A DNA stretch of 64,000 bases from Bettongia penicillata ogilbyi (GCA_023548195.1 JAJHZJ010000008.1:2547899-2611898); one strand, 5' to 3'; shown: positions 12,246-23,967, counted from the stretch's first letter. A program made the numbers and translations. The notes: a model not told the origin generated them from the letters alone.

Positions 12246-12480
12246 TTGTTATTCAGTTGTTTCCATCACGTCCAACTCTTCGTGACCCCATTTGGGGTTT
12301 AATACTAAAGTAGTTTGCCATTTCCTTCTCCAGCTCATTTCACAGCTGAGGAGACTGAGGCAGACAGTGACTTGCCCAGGGTCATACTGCTAGTAAGTGT
12401 CCGAGGCCAGATTTGAACTCATGAAGATGAGTCTTCCTGACTTCAAGGCCCACACTCTTCCACTGGGCAGCCTAGCTTCC
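12246..12480 (-). mobile_element. MAR1-type CORE-SINE
   Basis: Nearly complete reverse copy of the marsupial tRNA-derived SINE. It shows 'gtccaactcttcgtgacccc', 'tttgccatttccttctccag', 'gaggagactgaggcag', 'ttgcccagggtcatac', 'gaggccagatttgaactc' and 'gaagatgagtcttcctgac'. The short open frame at 12397-12609 derives from it. Confidence 0.88.
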
Positions 12481-12599
12481 CCAAGGAAGAGGGTGCTGAC
12501 AGTCTACTGGTTTTTACTCCTTCCCATTTCTAAGACCCGAATGAAAAATCCTCCCTTACTACACATAGCATTTGCTACTCACCAACCTCTGAAAGCAGT

Positions 12600-13140
12600 G
12601 GTCTCTTGATGTTAGTTAATTACGAACAACTTTTAGGTAAATTGAGTAAACCATTTCATTTACAGACGTGATGTGAAATTCTGCCATCAAGGAATATAAA
12701 TTTCAGGAGTCCTATGTATAAAAAAATCACCATAAACTGATTCAAATTGTAGAGTAAGATCATTATTCAGTTTAGAGTTAATAGGCTCCACAAAGCAAGC
12801 TTTAATAAATCCTTCTGGGACCCACATTGAGGAAAATGAAAATTAGAAGCATAAATAGTGACTTCTCAGGGTGAGCACAGTTCAAATCTACCTGTTTACA
12901 GGATGAATTGTGAGCAGCATTTTACTGGGCTCCAGCCACAGCTAACATTGGAAAACAAAATCTGATGTATTTCTGTACACAGACTTTATGGAAATAACAC
13001 TGTGATTATCTCCATGCTCATATTATTCAGTATTCACTACAAAATTATGAAAAATGCAGCATTTTCAAGTGATCTGTCAGATCAGGCAAGAAATCACCAT
13101 ATTCTCCAAAGTTTTCACAAATGATATGCTTCAATTAGCA
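12600..13140. other. repeat-poor unique block
   Basis: About 540 bp with no SINE or LINE signature between repeat-dense flanks. It is AT-rich with homeodomain-like words such as ttagttaattacg (about 12613). No coding potential is visible. It is a plausible conserved non-coding element, but this is untested. Confidence 0.35.
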
Positions 13141-13625
13141 CATGTGATAGAGTAGACAAAGCAAAGGACTTGGAATCCAAATGGCACCTTACTGCTATAT
13201 GACCCTAAGCAAGTCACTGCATTCCAATTAGCCTCAGAGCTTTAAATCATAGGATTGCTTTATTTTTTTTTTTTGGAAGATTGAGCTAAGAAGCTAAAAC
13301 GACAGGTGTTTTAACATGACTAGGAATTCTTATTGGAAGTCTACATATGAAGGCATTAATACTGTCCTCGGGGTCATAGGATTTACAGCCAGAAAGGATC
13401 TTCCAGATCATCTCACACAACCTCTTCATTTTGCAGATAAGGAAATTCATTTTTACAACTGTATCACAGAGGTGAGGAGCCTGCCCTCTAATTCCACTTG
13501 ATAATTAATATAGCTGTAGGGCAACTTCAATATACTTTTTCTACATGAGGGTCAGTTGTCTCATCTATAAAATTAGAGGGTTGAACTAAGGTTATTTCCA
13601 AGAACTCTAAAAATCTCCGATTTGA
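13140..13625. mobile_element. cluster of MIR fragments
   Basis: Three diverged pieces: + strand at about 13150-13250 ('atgaccctaagcaagtcactg'), minus at about 13375-13450 ('cctcttcattttgcagataa'), and + at about 13546-13620 ('catctataaaattagagggt'). Confidence 0.55.
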
Positions 13626-13629
13626 ATTC

Positions 13630-15390
13630 TCTCCAGAATTATTGCTTTCCCCACTACTAACAAGCTCCATCAACCACAGGCTCCCAGAGGATTCACACTG
13701 GCAGGAGCTGTCTGTGTCCCATGGGTTAAGTTCTGCCACATGCCCCTTGTTAGAGAAACTGGCTATATCCCTGGATGTTCCAACTAAGTGGTTTAAAATA
13801 ATTATCCCTAACAGCTTGCTACCCAGAGCAACACTCATGCTGGAATCATTGACAAGGCATGGTGAAAAAATAAAGATATTTAAAAAATAAAAACAAGCCA
13901 TCACCTCAGCTGCATCTCTTTCTAAACACATCCACCATAGGGCTCTCTTCTAAGAGTCACAAGTGATGTGGGTTGGAGTTTATGCCTGTTTCAAGGGGGT
14001 GACAGGCAAGCCTGCAGCACTGGGAGAAAAGTCCTTTGGAAAATGAATGGTAAAGTAGAGCCAGAGAAAAGGTCAGAGTTGGCCTACCCTCTGGAGGGGC
14101 GATAGGTGAAAAGGTAGGAATTAAGTGGAGGGAACAGGGAGCAGAAGGAGAAAAGAAAAGAGGAGGAAGGAAAGAAATATAAGAAAGGATGATACACAGG
14201 AAAAGTACAGAGGAGGAGGCAAGGGAAGCAGCAGCTACAAGAGGCTTTGCAGAAAATGCTGCTGAACAGACATCTGGGTCCTAGGCCTCCCCCTCCCCTC
14301 ACCCCAGCCCCAGACAACATCACTGAGCTTTTTTGAGTCTGCAGGGCCCACTAGGGGAAGGCTGTTCCCTTCACCTCCCTTCCAATCTGACCCTATCCCC
14401 ACATACACTTGGCCCATGAGATGCAGGCCAGGGCCTTAACATCCTCCACTGTTCCCTGAGGCCCTAGGTGGGGGTATGTAGCCCGAGGCTTACAGATCCC
14501 TGCTCTCCTTCTCTGCTGGGTTCCCAGGACCCAAGCACTGTCATGGGCCACTAGCACCCCCTAGCGATGAGGCCCTTTGGGAAGCAATGCCAGTCAGCTC
14601 AGGCTCAGAAGACAGCATCCCTGGTACCCATGTGCCACACGGGGCAGGTGAGAGTGGGCGTCCTACATTCCTGGTACCCAGGGCACCCCTCTGGCATTCC
14701 TGTACCCTCCTCTAGGGCCCCGCCCTGCCTCCACATTGTCAGAACTGCTATCCAATTCTTAGTATCCCCTAGTTTTCTTGCTTAGCTCTGCCCCCTAAAA
14801 GTGTTACTTCTGCTTCACGAACCACCTCCCTGAGGCTGCTCCTTGCAAAAATCATTCCCATAAAAATTTCCCTTCACTTCAAGCAAAAACTTTGTCAAAC
14901 AATGTTCCTCTCGCTCGGCAGATCAAAATAAGGCACTCTGCCCCAGGAGCTGTCCACTGGCTCTCCACTAGCCAATAGCTCCAAAGCCCGGCTTTCGGAA
15001 CTATCACATTGTTTCCCTATTATTTTTCATGTTAACAGTCCTGTCGCTCTGCACAATCTCCCAGAACCACGATGGCATGATTAAATTTGACGTGGCACTT
15101 TGATTTCTGAGCCAGCCAGGCCTGTGCCGAGAGTGCTGGAGTAACAGCTCCAGAAGCCTAGCACCCCGCCGAGCAGCACACCAGACCCCTCCACACGGGC
15201 CTTTTGGCTGGACGCGACCTTCTCCCTGGTCTGCTCGGCCCTTTTGCCTTCTGATCCTCTAATGAACATGATAGCAGCAGAGAATGCCTCCTTACTCCCA
15301 AGCTAAACTGGCAGTCACCCCAAGTAACATTCACATGCTAATTTCAAATAGCCCTGGCACAGACAAGGTGAGGGAGCAGCACTCATACAG
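13630..15390. other. intergenic, mostly unique
   Basis: No gene recognised. There is a purine-rich strip at 14100-14240. A CpG-retaining stretch at 14880-15290 is described separately. Open frames here overlap on opposite strands and look fortuitous. Confidence 0.5.
14880..15110. promoter_or_regulatory. candidate conserved non-coding element
   Basis: Unique sequence with retained CpGs (ctcgctcgg, tgtcgctctg). An ACAATG at 14899 and a CATTGTTT at 15007 form an inverted pair of SOX-like words ~110 bp apart. A CCAAT lies near 14970. The texture resembles developmental enhancers often found around TENM genes. This is inference only, without conservation data. Confidence 0.25.
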
Positions 15391-15394
15391 GATC

Positions 15395-15672
15395 ACAGGT
15401 CTGCAGTCTTGAAAGGACAGCACCTCAGAGGTCCAACCCTTTTTACAGATAAGGAAACAGAGGCCCATGGAGGTTCATAAATCTGTGGATCAACACCTAT
15501 GGAAAATCACAGAGCTAGAGCTAGAAAAGACTCCAAAGGAAATGCTTTCATTTTACAGATGAGGAAACTGAGACCCAGGGAGATAAATGACTTCCCGAAC
15601 TAGGCTGCACAGATACTAAGTAAGCTCTGAACTCATGTCCTTTGATTTCAGAACCAATGCCACCTAAGGAGA
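15395..15672 (-). mobile_element. two MIR-type SINE copies
   Basis: Reverse-oriented copies in tandem. The first (about 15395-15475) has 'ttacagataaggaaacagagg'. The second (15480-15672) has 'tttacagatgaggaaactgag' and 'agtaagctctgaactcatgt'. Confidence 0.7.
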
Positions 15673-15689
15673 TCACAGGTAGCATGGGA

Positions 15690-15915
15690 TGACATAGAAA
15701 GACCAGCTGGGTGACTTTGGGCAGTTCATTTTTCCCTTCTCCAAGCTTTGATTTCCTCCACACTAACACAGGGGTGTCATGTGAGATGTTCTCTATGGAC
15801 TTTTCCAGCTCTAAAATCCAATGCTTCCAATAGTCTATGAACTCTTTGAGTCTCAGTTTCTTTATGAAAATAAGGGGACTAGACTATATGCCATCTCTAA
15901 AAGTCCTTTCCAACA
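15690..15915 (+). mobile_element. MIR-type SINE fragments
   Basis: Forward fragments 'tgggtgactttgggcagttc' (about 15709) and 'gagtctcagtttctttatg' (about 15849), the latter running into a 'ctaaaagtcctttccaac' tail. Confidence 0.6.
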
Positions 15916-15999
15916 AAACAATCCTATACATGAGGTTTAAGGATTTGTGTTATTCAATCTAAGAAAGCTCACTGTCTGCCCAACAGGAATGACATAATT

Positions 16000-16405
16000 G
16001 TACAGCTTCCTTCGCAGAGCACTCTGCATACATCATGTCCTTTTATCCCCACACCCACCCTGGAAAGCGGTAATATTCTCCCCATTTTACAGATTCTCAA
16101 AGTGAGGCTCAAAGGCTAGATGATTTGCCCATGATTTCATCACTAAGCACCCAGTGGGATGGGAACTTCTCTTCCTGACTGAGCATAGGTCTCTAACCAC
16201 TCTCCCACACTGCTCCTGAGTGAGATGGTCATCAGAAGCTTATCAATCATAGTTTTAGAATTAGAAAAGCCCTTAGAAGTTATTGAGTCCAACCTCTTCT
16301 TTTCATAGATGAGAAAAACATCCCAAAGTAGTAATGAGAATTGTGATTTTAACCAGATCCACCAATTTCCAAATCTAGTGCTTTTTCTCCTGTGCCACTT
16401 GGGTT
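16000..16405 (-). mobile_element. two MIR-type SINE copies
   Basis: The first reverse copy (16000-16215) has 'cattttacagattctcaaag' and 'gatgatttgcccatgatttc'. The second (16245-16405) has 'agaagttattgagtccaacc' followed by 'atagatgagaaaaacatcc'. Confidence 0.65.
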
Positions 16406-16620
16406 CTTAAAATGAGTTCTCAATAAAAATGTGCCAAGGACCTAGTTTTTCAGATGACCAAGAGCATACATGCCCCAGGATTTCAGAGCCCAGAAGTGTA
16501 AGTGCTTGAGAATTTTCAGGCTGAAGGGAAAGTTACTGATTTTTGATGTTTCCCTTCTCCATACCCAAAGCAAAAAGATGATTCCCAGCAAGCCCAAATG
16601 TGGGGCCCTGAGGGGTACTG

Positions 16621-16856
16621 TGGGGCACCTAGATGGTTCAGTGGACAGAATGCCGGGCCTGGAGTCAGGACAACCTGAGTACAAATACCACCTCAGATAC
16701 TTACTGTGTGGCCTTGGGAAAATTACTTAACCAGTCTGCCTTAATCCACTGAACAAGGAAATGGCAAACCACTCCAGTATCTTTGCCAAGAAAACCCCAT
16801 GGACAGTGTGGTCCACAGGGCCACAGAGTCAGACAAGACTGAAGGACTAAACAAGA
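16621..16856 (+). mobile_element. MAR1-type CORE-SINE
   Basis: Forward, nearly complete copy: 'tggggcacctagatggttca' head, 'ctggagtcaggacaacctga', 'gaaatggcaaaccactccag', 'tctttgccaagaaaacccca' and 'cagagtcagacaagactgaa' tail. A diagnostic marsupial-type SINE. It explains the short open frames on both strands here. Confidence 0.9.
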
Positions 16857-16859
16857 GGT

Positions 16860-17940
16860 ACCGTTGGCCCCTTTGGAGGGGATGTCAATGTCTTCAAACA
16901 TACTTCCCAATGGACTGAGCACAGCAGGATTCTCTGCTTTTGCACACTGAAGAGCTATGTCTATGCCCACTTTGCCACAACTGTCACAGCTCATTTGTAG
17001 CCCCTGCCAATTAAGGCTACCATACCTCCCAATCATACAAACAACATTTAATCAAAGGGCAGAAGTTTTGTCCTTGGGGAGGCAGAAATACAAAAGTGGA
17101 GAGAACAATGATCCAAGTGTTAGGAAATCTACTTGGTATTTCCAACTGGGCCATAACTAAGGCAGTGGATGCCTTGGTACATCAGTGTTTCCCACCTATG
17201 CAATAACCGTTATCACCCCTTCTTTCATCCAGTGCCACCTTACAAAAGGAGCACTAAATCTCCCCACTCTTAATGAGAGTTCAAAATATTTTCAGATCTA
17301 TCAGCCCAGGCATACGCACATTACGTACACAAGAGAGACCAAGAGATTATGTTCTACATTTTAAAAATTCAACTTACAAACCTTTTACAAAATTTACAAA
17401 CCTACTATATAGAGGCCCTTGAGTTGGAGAGTTAACAAAACTTAAATAAAACTCATTCCTTGTCCTTGTGGACTTTATGGTCTATTAAAGAAATATTAAA
17501 TATATTAAAAAGTACAAAATAATACAGGATTAGTGTCAAAAATTGGTTCAAAGTACTATGTAAGGGAAAGAAAACTGAGGAGGGAGATAAGAGAAGTTTT
17601 ATTTGATTAGGTCTTTACTGAATAGGTAAGAATTCAAGGAAACATGGGTCAGGGAAGAAGCAAAAAGTGAAAAAGCACAAAGGTGGGCAGGGCTAGGCTG
17701 TAATACAGACCACATGGGAGGAAATGGTACTTCATGAGCCTGGAAAGATAGCATGTACCAGATTGTGAAAACTTTGATTGCCAGGGAAAGGAGACTGAAT
17801 TTTCCTTGGTAAACACAGGGTGCCTGTCACTGATAGGAGCAGAGTAGGAAAGTGACAGGATTATCTGTTCATAATAATAGCTAACATTTATATAGAGCCT
17901 TGAGGTTTTCTAAGCAGTTTATTTTATCTTATTGGAACTA
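16860..17940. other. intergenic, no gene seen
   Basis: AT-rich sequence. A region at about 17420-17580 ('ttgtccttgtggactttatgg') resembles an old L2/MIR-type repeat in reverse but is too diverged to call firmly. Nothing coding was recognised. Confidence 0.45.
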
Positions 17941-17944
17941 GATT

Positions 17945-18165
17945 CAGGGAGAACTGAGTTTTAATCAGGTCCCAGACATTTACTAGGTATGTGACCCTGG
18001 GTAAGACACTACTTAACTTCAGCCTGCCTCGGTTTCCTTAACTGTAAAATGGAGGTCATAATAGCACCTACCTCCCAGTTGTGTCTGGGAGGATAAAATG
18101 AAATGACATTTGAAAAGCAGTGCTCTGCCAGCCTTAAAGTAAATGCTAGCTATTAGCATCAGCAT
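17945..18165 (+). mobile_element. MIR-type SINE
   Basis: Full-looking forward copy: 'gtatgtgaccctgggtaaga', 'tcggtttccttaactgtaaa', 'aatagcacctacctcccag' and an 'aaatgctagctattagc' end. Confidence 0.85.
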
Positions 18166-18544
18166 CACAAGGAAGATGAGCTTTGCACAGGGATGACTAG
18201 GGGTGCAGAATGGAGGCAGAAAAACCCATTAGGAGACTCTAACAGTAGTCCGGCTCTTCTACACCCTTGTAGGAAGGAGGGTAGCAATGGAAAAAGAGGA
18301 GGGGACAGATGCAGGTGATAATATGAAATACCACTGTCAAGGTGGTACCTGATTATGTGGGAGATGAGGGAAAAGAGAGTCAAAGACAATCCATTTTGAA
18401 CTTGAGAGACTCACTGAATGGTGATCTTGAGGCCAATGGGAAAGAGAAGCAGGTTTAGGGGAAAAGATAAGTTCAGACTGGGAGAGGACGGAGGTGAGGT
18501 GGCAGACGTCTAGTCATGCAGAGATAGCCTGTGGGCAGCTAGAG

Positions 18545-18705
18545 ATCATAAGACCATAGGTTTAGAGTGGGAAGGGACCTTGGAGGCCCTCCAATTCAAG
18601 TTGTTCACTTTACAAATCAGAAATCTCAGGCCCACAGAAGCAAAACAACTTGTTCAACTGACAAAACTTCAATTCAAACTCAGGCGCTGTGATTCCAAGT
18701 TTATC
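18545..18705 (-). mobile_element. MIR-type SINE
   Basis: Reverse copy: 'gggaagggaccttggaggcc', 'caaatcagaaatctcaggcc', then 'caattcaaactcaggcgctg'. Confidence 0.65.
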
Positions 18706-18777
18706 CTTTTCTTCTCCCCACTGTGCACAATGCTGGGCACCTGGGGTCTGAGAAAGAGGCCCTACAAAATTTTCAAG

Positions 18778-18905
18778 GGTCTGATGCTGTAAGCCTAAAG
18801 TCAGAGAACCTGGGTTCAAATACGGCCTTTGAAACATCCTACCTCAGTTTACCTATCCATAAAATGAGAGGGTTGGACAAGATAGTCTCTGGGAATTTTT
18901 TCCAT
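18778..18905 (+). mobile_element. MIR-type SINE
   Basis: Forward fragment: 'agagaacctgggttcaaata', 'cctcagtttacctatccata', 'gggttggacaagatagtctc'. Confidence 0.65.
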
Positions 18906-18909
18906 CTCT

Positions 18910-20060
18910 CCACCTATGTTCCTTTGATCCACATAAATGTGCCGCAACAGCACATGCCAAAAGAGAATGTATAGAGGGGAAAGGAGAACTGGGCCAAGGA
19001 CAGTATTTTTTAAATCCCACAGTGTTTTAGGTAGTGGGTCTAGATAGAATTCACTGCCCAGTATGAGAAAGAAAAGGCAGGCCCCTGCAGGAAGTACAGC
19101 AAAAGCAGAGGTATGTGGCCCCCCAGGTCATGGCCAGCTTCCCCAGCCCCTACTTTAAAAGGGAGAGAGATTCTGAGAGACACATGGGCCCAGCTCACTG
19201 CCCTGCACTCACCACTTGCCAGGCCTTCAGTCTCTGTGCACCTGCCCTGTCCTCCCCAGAAGAGGAGAGTCTGTCAAGGAAAGTCTCAGTACCAAAGCCC
19301 AGGGAGTCTCACTGGTTCATCATTATACTCAAGCTTGCTGCAATTAATATGCCCGAAATAATGGCCCACTACAAGGACCATAAAATCCAGAGCAGTAGGG
19401 GAGTGAAATGATTAGAACACTTTTATCTCATCAATAACAACCACTCTGCATTTGTGCTGTTGACTAATCTTTTCATAGTAGGGGGGACATACAGAGAGAG
19501 GAGGAACCTGGCTGCTGAGGAACAGCTGTTGTTTACTTTAAAAAAAATAATTAGCACAAGCCCTTCTCTAACCTTCTCTGTGCAGCAGCAGTAATGCACC
19601 TGCCAGGACATAGATCTAGGGCAAAGCAAGGAAGAGACCCATAGTGGAGACAGAGGAGTAAACAGAGGGGAGGTGGCAGAGAAGAGAGACACATGTCAGG
19701 TCAAAAGAGGGGAAGGACAACAGAGGGGGGGCAGGGGCAGGGTCCGAGCATCTCAGGCTTGAGTAATAGGGACTTCCTTTCTTGAAAAGTTCCCCAGTGA
19801 CAGCAGCTACTGAAGCCTGTGAAGCCGGAAATCTGGTGAATCTGAACTCCTGATGCTGCTATAGAGAGACATGGGTGTTGGCCCCCTGGAGAAGCCAGGT
19901 GGGATGACCGCACGCCACAGGCAGTGCAGGCTTCTCATCTCTACTAAGGATTCCAAACAATAAAAAAAAAAAAACTACAGCCTGGCACAATACCCAAAGA
20001 GCTGACCTCCAAGTCAGGAGGTCTGGACTGACTCCTATGAGCTGTGGGACCCAGCTCAGA
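18910..20060. other. intergenic, unique
   Basis: No gene or clear repeat recognised. Overlapping open frames at 19113-19411 are in GC-richer unique sequence but lack splice context or a protein-like pattern. Confidence 0.45.
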
Positions 20061-20065
20061 TAGGT

Positions 20066-20134
20066 AGCCCTCTAGGTCCTCGAAGGTCACATGGGACCTG
20101 AAGGCTGCAGGTTCCCCACCCCTGAGTCTTAGTC
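20066..20134. mobile_element. terminal piece of palindromic DNA transposon
   Basis: The sequence 'gccctctaggtcctcgaagg' followed by 'gctgcaggttccccacccct' matches, in inverted sense, the terminus seen at 48508 ('ggtggggaatctgcggcctc'). It therefore looks like one end of the same non-autonomous, hAT-like family. The family name is not certain. Confidence 0.55.
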
Positions 20135-20383
20135 TTTCTGGCAGCTCTCTGAAATGATAAACTGGAAAGAAGATGGATGCCTCTAACCTTGGAGGTTCCT
20201 AACCTTAGTACACGACATGTACCCCACATTTGCAGTCTGTTAAAGTTTATGGTCCCCTTCGGAGAATGTTTTTTAAATGTACAAAATAAAATTCCTAATG
20301 TTACAAAGGAATCCAATTGTACTAAATTACTGTTATCAAAATACTTAAAAAGAAAAAGTTAGGACTTCTGTGTCACAGTATCT

Positions 20384-20440
20384 CAAAAAGACAAGTTCAG
20401 GGGACCCCTTAACATTCCTTAACATTGCTCATGACCACTC
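20384..20440. repeat. dispersed repeat segment, copy A
   Basis: Contains 'caagttcaggggacccctta' and 'cattcct', shared almost exactly with 25975-26030. The same style of sequence recurs at about 25117-25145 ('caagttcaaggtcccaggtt'). Probably a fragment of an unnamed interspersed repeat. Confidence 0.6.
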
Positions 20441-20539
20441 AAATTTCTCCAAACAGAAATTATGTGCCATACAAATGTCTCTGTAGTTTAGGACACAGGC
20501 CCATCTGCAACATTTGGTCCACAACACTCCTAAAGAGCC

Positions 20540-21174
20540 CAAATCAGATAAAAATGTAACTGGGAAATATTTAACATAATAAATAAAACTAGAATACAAT
20601 ACAGATAATGTTAATTTATGTTTTTCTAATTCAATATAAGACCTACTTTGCTTGGTTTAGTGGCCACCATTTCACCATTCCTGGTGGTCAAATTACTAAG
20701 GAGATCTTGATAAAATAATGTGAAAATAATAAAATAAACAATACTAAAATTCTTTTGGAAAAATAAAATATCTAGACTATAAAGGGAAATGATGAGATGA
20801 AACAGGAATTAAGAGGGAATAATACCTTTAGAAATCAGACTGTGAAGCAGCAGCCATCCAAACCACCTAGTATTGTTGAAAAATAACAGACCAGGCAGTG
20901 GAACAGACTAGAAAAGTGAGAATCAGAAACAACAGAACTCAATGTTCCAGTGTTTCACAAAACAAAAAATATGAAATTCATAAAAATATGAATTATGTAG
21001 GAGAAAAACGTATTGACCAAAACTGCCAGGAAAACTGGAAAGCAATTCAGCAAACATTAGGCTTACACCAATATTACACAACTGATAGCCTATTCCACTC
21101 TATTTCGCCACAAATCCTAAATAGCTGTGTTAACTTAACATTAAAGATTATGCTATAAAAAAAAAAATTAGAAG
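20540..21174 (+). mobile_element. old L1, ORF2 3' part (5' side of insertion)
   Basis: Degenerate L1 ORF2-like sequence. Translation shows fragments matching the late ORF2 region (a 'WKNKI'-like stretch, 'QTRQWNRLE'). It is interrupted at 21174 by the HAL1-like copy and resumes at 23983. Stops and frameshifts show it is dead. Confidence 0.6.
21160..21174. repeat. target-site duplication, left
   Basis: The 15 bp aaaaaaaattagaag precedes the element's first bases (ggggaggagcc) and is repeated exactly at 23968-23982. Confidence 0.85.
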
Positions 21175-21831
21175 GGGGAGGAGCCAAAATGGTGGAGTAG
21201 AAAGACTCATGTATGCTAGCTCCGAACCCACAGCCCATATATTTTCTGTAAAAAGAACTCCCCACAAATTCTGGATCTGTGCAAGCCACGCAGAAACACA
21301 GGGGAGGAGATTTCTGTTCCAGAGAGCCCTGGACAGACCCCAGGGGTTCGTCATGCTCCAGACAGCAGAGCCCACCCCTGCCCTGCCCTGGCTGCGTGAC
21401 ATAGAGGAGCAGATCCGAGCAGGCTTCAGGGACGGAACCTCCGGCGGCTGCGAAGGTCCCTCCGCACACAGGCACTACAGGTCAGTGAGAGAGACTTCTA
21501 GGCTGGCAGAGAGGGGAGCGGGGTGTCTCCGTGACTCGGACCCCCTCAGGAGGCAGCGGCAGAGGCAGCAGTGGCCCGGGAATCCCCAAGCAGAAAGGAG
21601 CTCCATTGTTGAAGGTCTCCGCATAAACCCCCTGAGGGAACTGAGCCTGGGAGGCGGCCCTGCCCCCACCTGAGCACCAGAACTTAAGCTCATATTGAAT
21701 AGCAGCCAGGCCAGCCTTTGAGAGTCCTGAGGCTGGGAAGCAGCATTTGAATCTCAGACCCCAAGCACTAACTGGGCAGATCTAGGCGGGGGTGGAGAGG
21801 AATCTCAGAAGTCAAGTAACTAGCTGGGAAA

Positions 21832-22913
21832 ATGCCCAGAAAAGGGAAGAAAAATAAGACCATAGAAAGCTACTTTCTTGGGGAACAGATGTTCTCACCT
21901 TTCATTTCTGATGATGAGGAACAATGCTTACCATCAGGGAAAGACATGGAGGTCGGGGCTTCTCTATCCCAGACATCCCAGGTGGATGTCCGGTGGGCTC
22001 AGGCCATGGAAGAGCTCAAAAAGGATTTTGAAAAGCAAGTTAGACAGGTGGAGGAAAAACTGGGAAGAGAAATGAGAGAGATGCAAGAAAAGCATACCTT
22101 GGTAAAGGAGACCCAAAAAAATGCTGAAGAAAATAACACCTTGAAAAATAGGCTCACTCAATTGGCAAAAGAGGTTCAAAAAGCCAATGAGGAGAAGAAT
22201 GCTTTCAAAAGCAGAATTAGCCAAATGAAAAAAGAGGTTCAAAAGCTCACTGAAGAAAATAGTTCTCTCAAAATTAGAATGGAATAGATAGAGGCTAATG
22301 ACTTTACGAGAAACCAAGAAATCACAAAACAAAACCAAAAGAATGAAAAAATGGAAGAGAATGTGAAATATCTCATTGGAAAAACAACTGACCTGGAAAA
22401 TAGATCCAGGGGAAACAATTTAAAAATTATGAGACTACCTGAAAGTTATGATCAAAAAAAGAGCCTAGACATCATCTTTCATGAAATTATCAAGGAAAAC
22501 TGCCCTGATATTCTACAACCAGAGGGCAAAATAAGCATTCAAGGAATCCATTGATCATCGCCTGAAAGATATCCAAAAAAAGAAACTCCTAGGAACATTG
22601 TGGCCAAATTCCAGAATTCCCAGGTCAAGGAGAAAATATTGCAAGCAGCTAGAAACAATTCCAGTATTGTGGAAATACAATCAGGATAACACAAGATCTA
22701 GCAGTTTCTACATTAAGGGATCAAAGCGCGTGGAATAGGATATTCCAGAAGTCAAAGGAACTAGGACTCAAACCAAGAATCACCAACCCAGCAAAACTGA
22801 GTGTAATACTCCAGGGGAAAATATGGTCTTTCAATGAAACAGAGGACTTTCAAGCATTCTTGATGAAAAGACCAGAGCTGAAAAGAAAATCTGACTTTCA
22901 AACACAAGAATGA
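21832..22913 (+). pseudogene. L1/HAL1 ORF1 RNA-binding protein, broken
   Basis: ORF1p is the nucleic-acid-binding chaperone that coats L1-type RNA. The N-terminus is open for 151 codons (start MPRKGKKNKTIESYFLGEQM), with a long Lys/Glu-rich coiled coil from about residue 55. An in-frame TAG lies at 22285. The same frame then continues through the RRM-like domain (LENRSRGNNLKIMRLPE) to a TGA at 22552 and onward to a TAA near 22687. A frameshift follows, then the C-terminal domain (WNRIFQKSKELGLKPRI, NPAKLS, MKRPEL) ending at TGA 22911-22913. All three ORF1p parts are thus recognisable, with at least two nonsense changes and one frameshift. The start has the same 'ctgggaaaATG' context as the other two copies. 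Confidence 0.85.
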
Positions 22914-23048
22914 GAAGAAGCATGAAAAAGTAAACAGCAAAGAGAAGTCATAAGCGACTTACCAAAGGTGAACTCTTCACATTCCTACATGGAAAGACAA
23001 TATTTGTAACTCTTAAAACTTTTCAGTATCTGGGGAGTTGGTGGGACC

Positions 23049-23140
23049 ACACACACACACATATACACACATACACGCACACACACGTACACGTGTGCAT
23101 GCACACACATACACACATGCATGCACATACAGAGACAGAG
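23049..23140. repeat. CA-rich simple repeat
   Basis: Mixed (CA)n/(CACAT)n run inside the 3'UTR of HAL1-like copy 1. The second copy lacks this segment. Confidence 0.85.
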
Positions 23141-23967
23141 AGCACAGAATGAATTGAATAGGATGGGACCATAACTTAAAAGAAATTAAGGTAAATGGTG
23201 AGAGAGAAATGTAGTGGGAGGAGAGAGGTTGAAATGGAATGGGGTAAATTATATCTCATTCAAGAGGCAAGCAGGAGACTTTTTAGTGGAGGGAAAAAAG
23301 AGGAGAGCTGAGAAAAAAAAACATGAAGTTTACCCTCATCACATTCGACCAAAGGAAGAAATAAAATGCACACTCATTTTGGTATGAAAACCTATCTTAC
23401 AATACAGGAAAGTGGGGGAGAAGGAGATAAGTAGGGTGGGGGGGATTATGGAAGGGAGGATAATGGGAGGAGGGAGCAATTTGAAGTCAACACTCAAGGA
23501 GGGACAGGATCAAAAGACAGAATAGAAACTATGGGGGGGGGGCAGGATAGGATGGAGGGAAATACATTTAGTCTTACACAACACGACTATTATCAAAGTC
23601 ATTTGCAAAAATACACAGATAGGGCCTATATTGAATTGCCTGCCATCCCAAAGGGAATGGGTGGGGAGAGAGGGATGGGGAGAATTTGGAACTCAAAGTT
23701 TTAGGAACAACTATTTAGTATTGTTCTTGCTACTAGGAAACAAGAAATACAGTTAATGGGGAATAGAAAGTCATCTGGCCCTACAGGACAAAAGAGAAGA
23801 TGGGGACAAGAGAAGGGAGGGATGATAGAAGAGAGGGCAGATTGGTGATAGGGAAAATTAGAATACTTGGTGTATTGGGGTGGGGAGAGGGGATAAATGG
23901 GGAGAAAATTTGGAACCCAAAATTTTGTGAAAATGAATGTAAAAAGTTAAATAAATAAATTTATATT

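Larger units (their letters stand above)
21175..23967 (+). mobile_element. HAL1-like (half-L1) retrotransposon, copy 1
   Basis: A 2.79 kb element bounded by a 15 bp target-site duplication. It starts 'ggggaggagccaaaatggtg', has a ~660 bp 5'UTR, a single ORF1-type gene (21832-22913), a purine- and G-rich 3'UTR and an A-rich end. No ORF2 (endonuclease/reverse transcriptase) is present between ORF1 and the tail. This is the layout of HAL1 elements, non-autonomous relatives of L1 mobilised in trans. The short open frames at 21074-21693 lie in its 5'UTR. It is inserted in the ORF2 of an older L1. Confidence 0.85.

Noticed and set aside
21074..21693. Open frames up to 154 codons on both strands
   Set aside because: They lie in the GC-rich 5'UTR of HAL1-like copy 1. 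The same region of copy 2 does not keep the frames in common.
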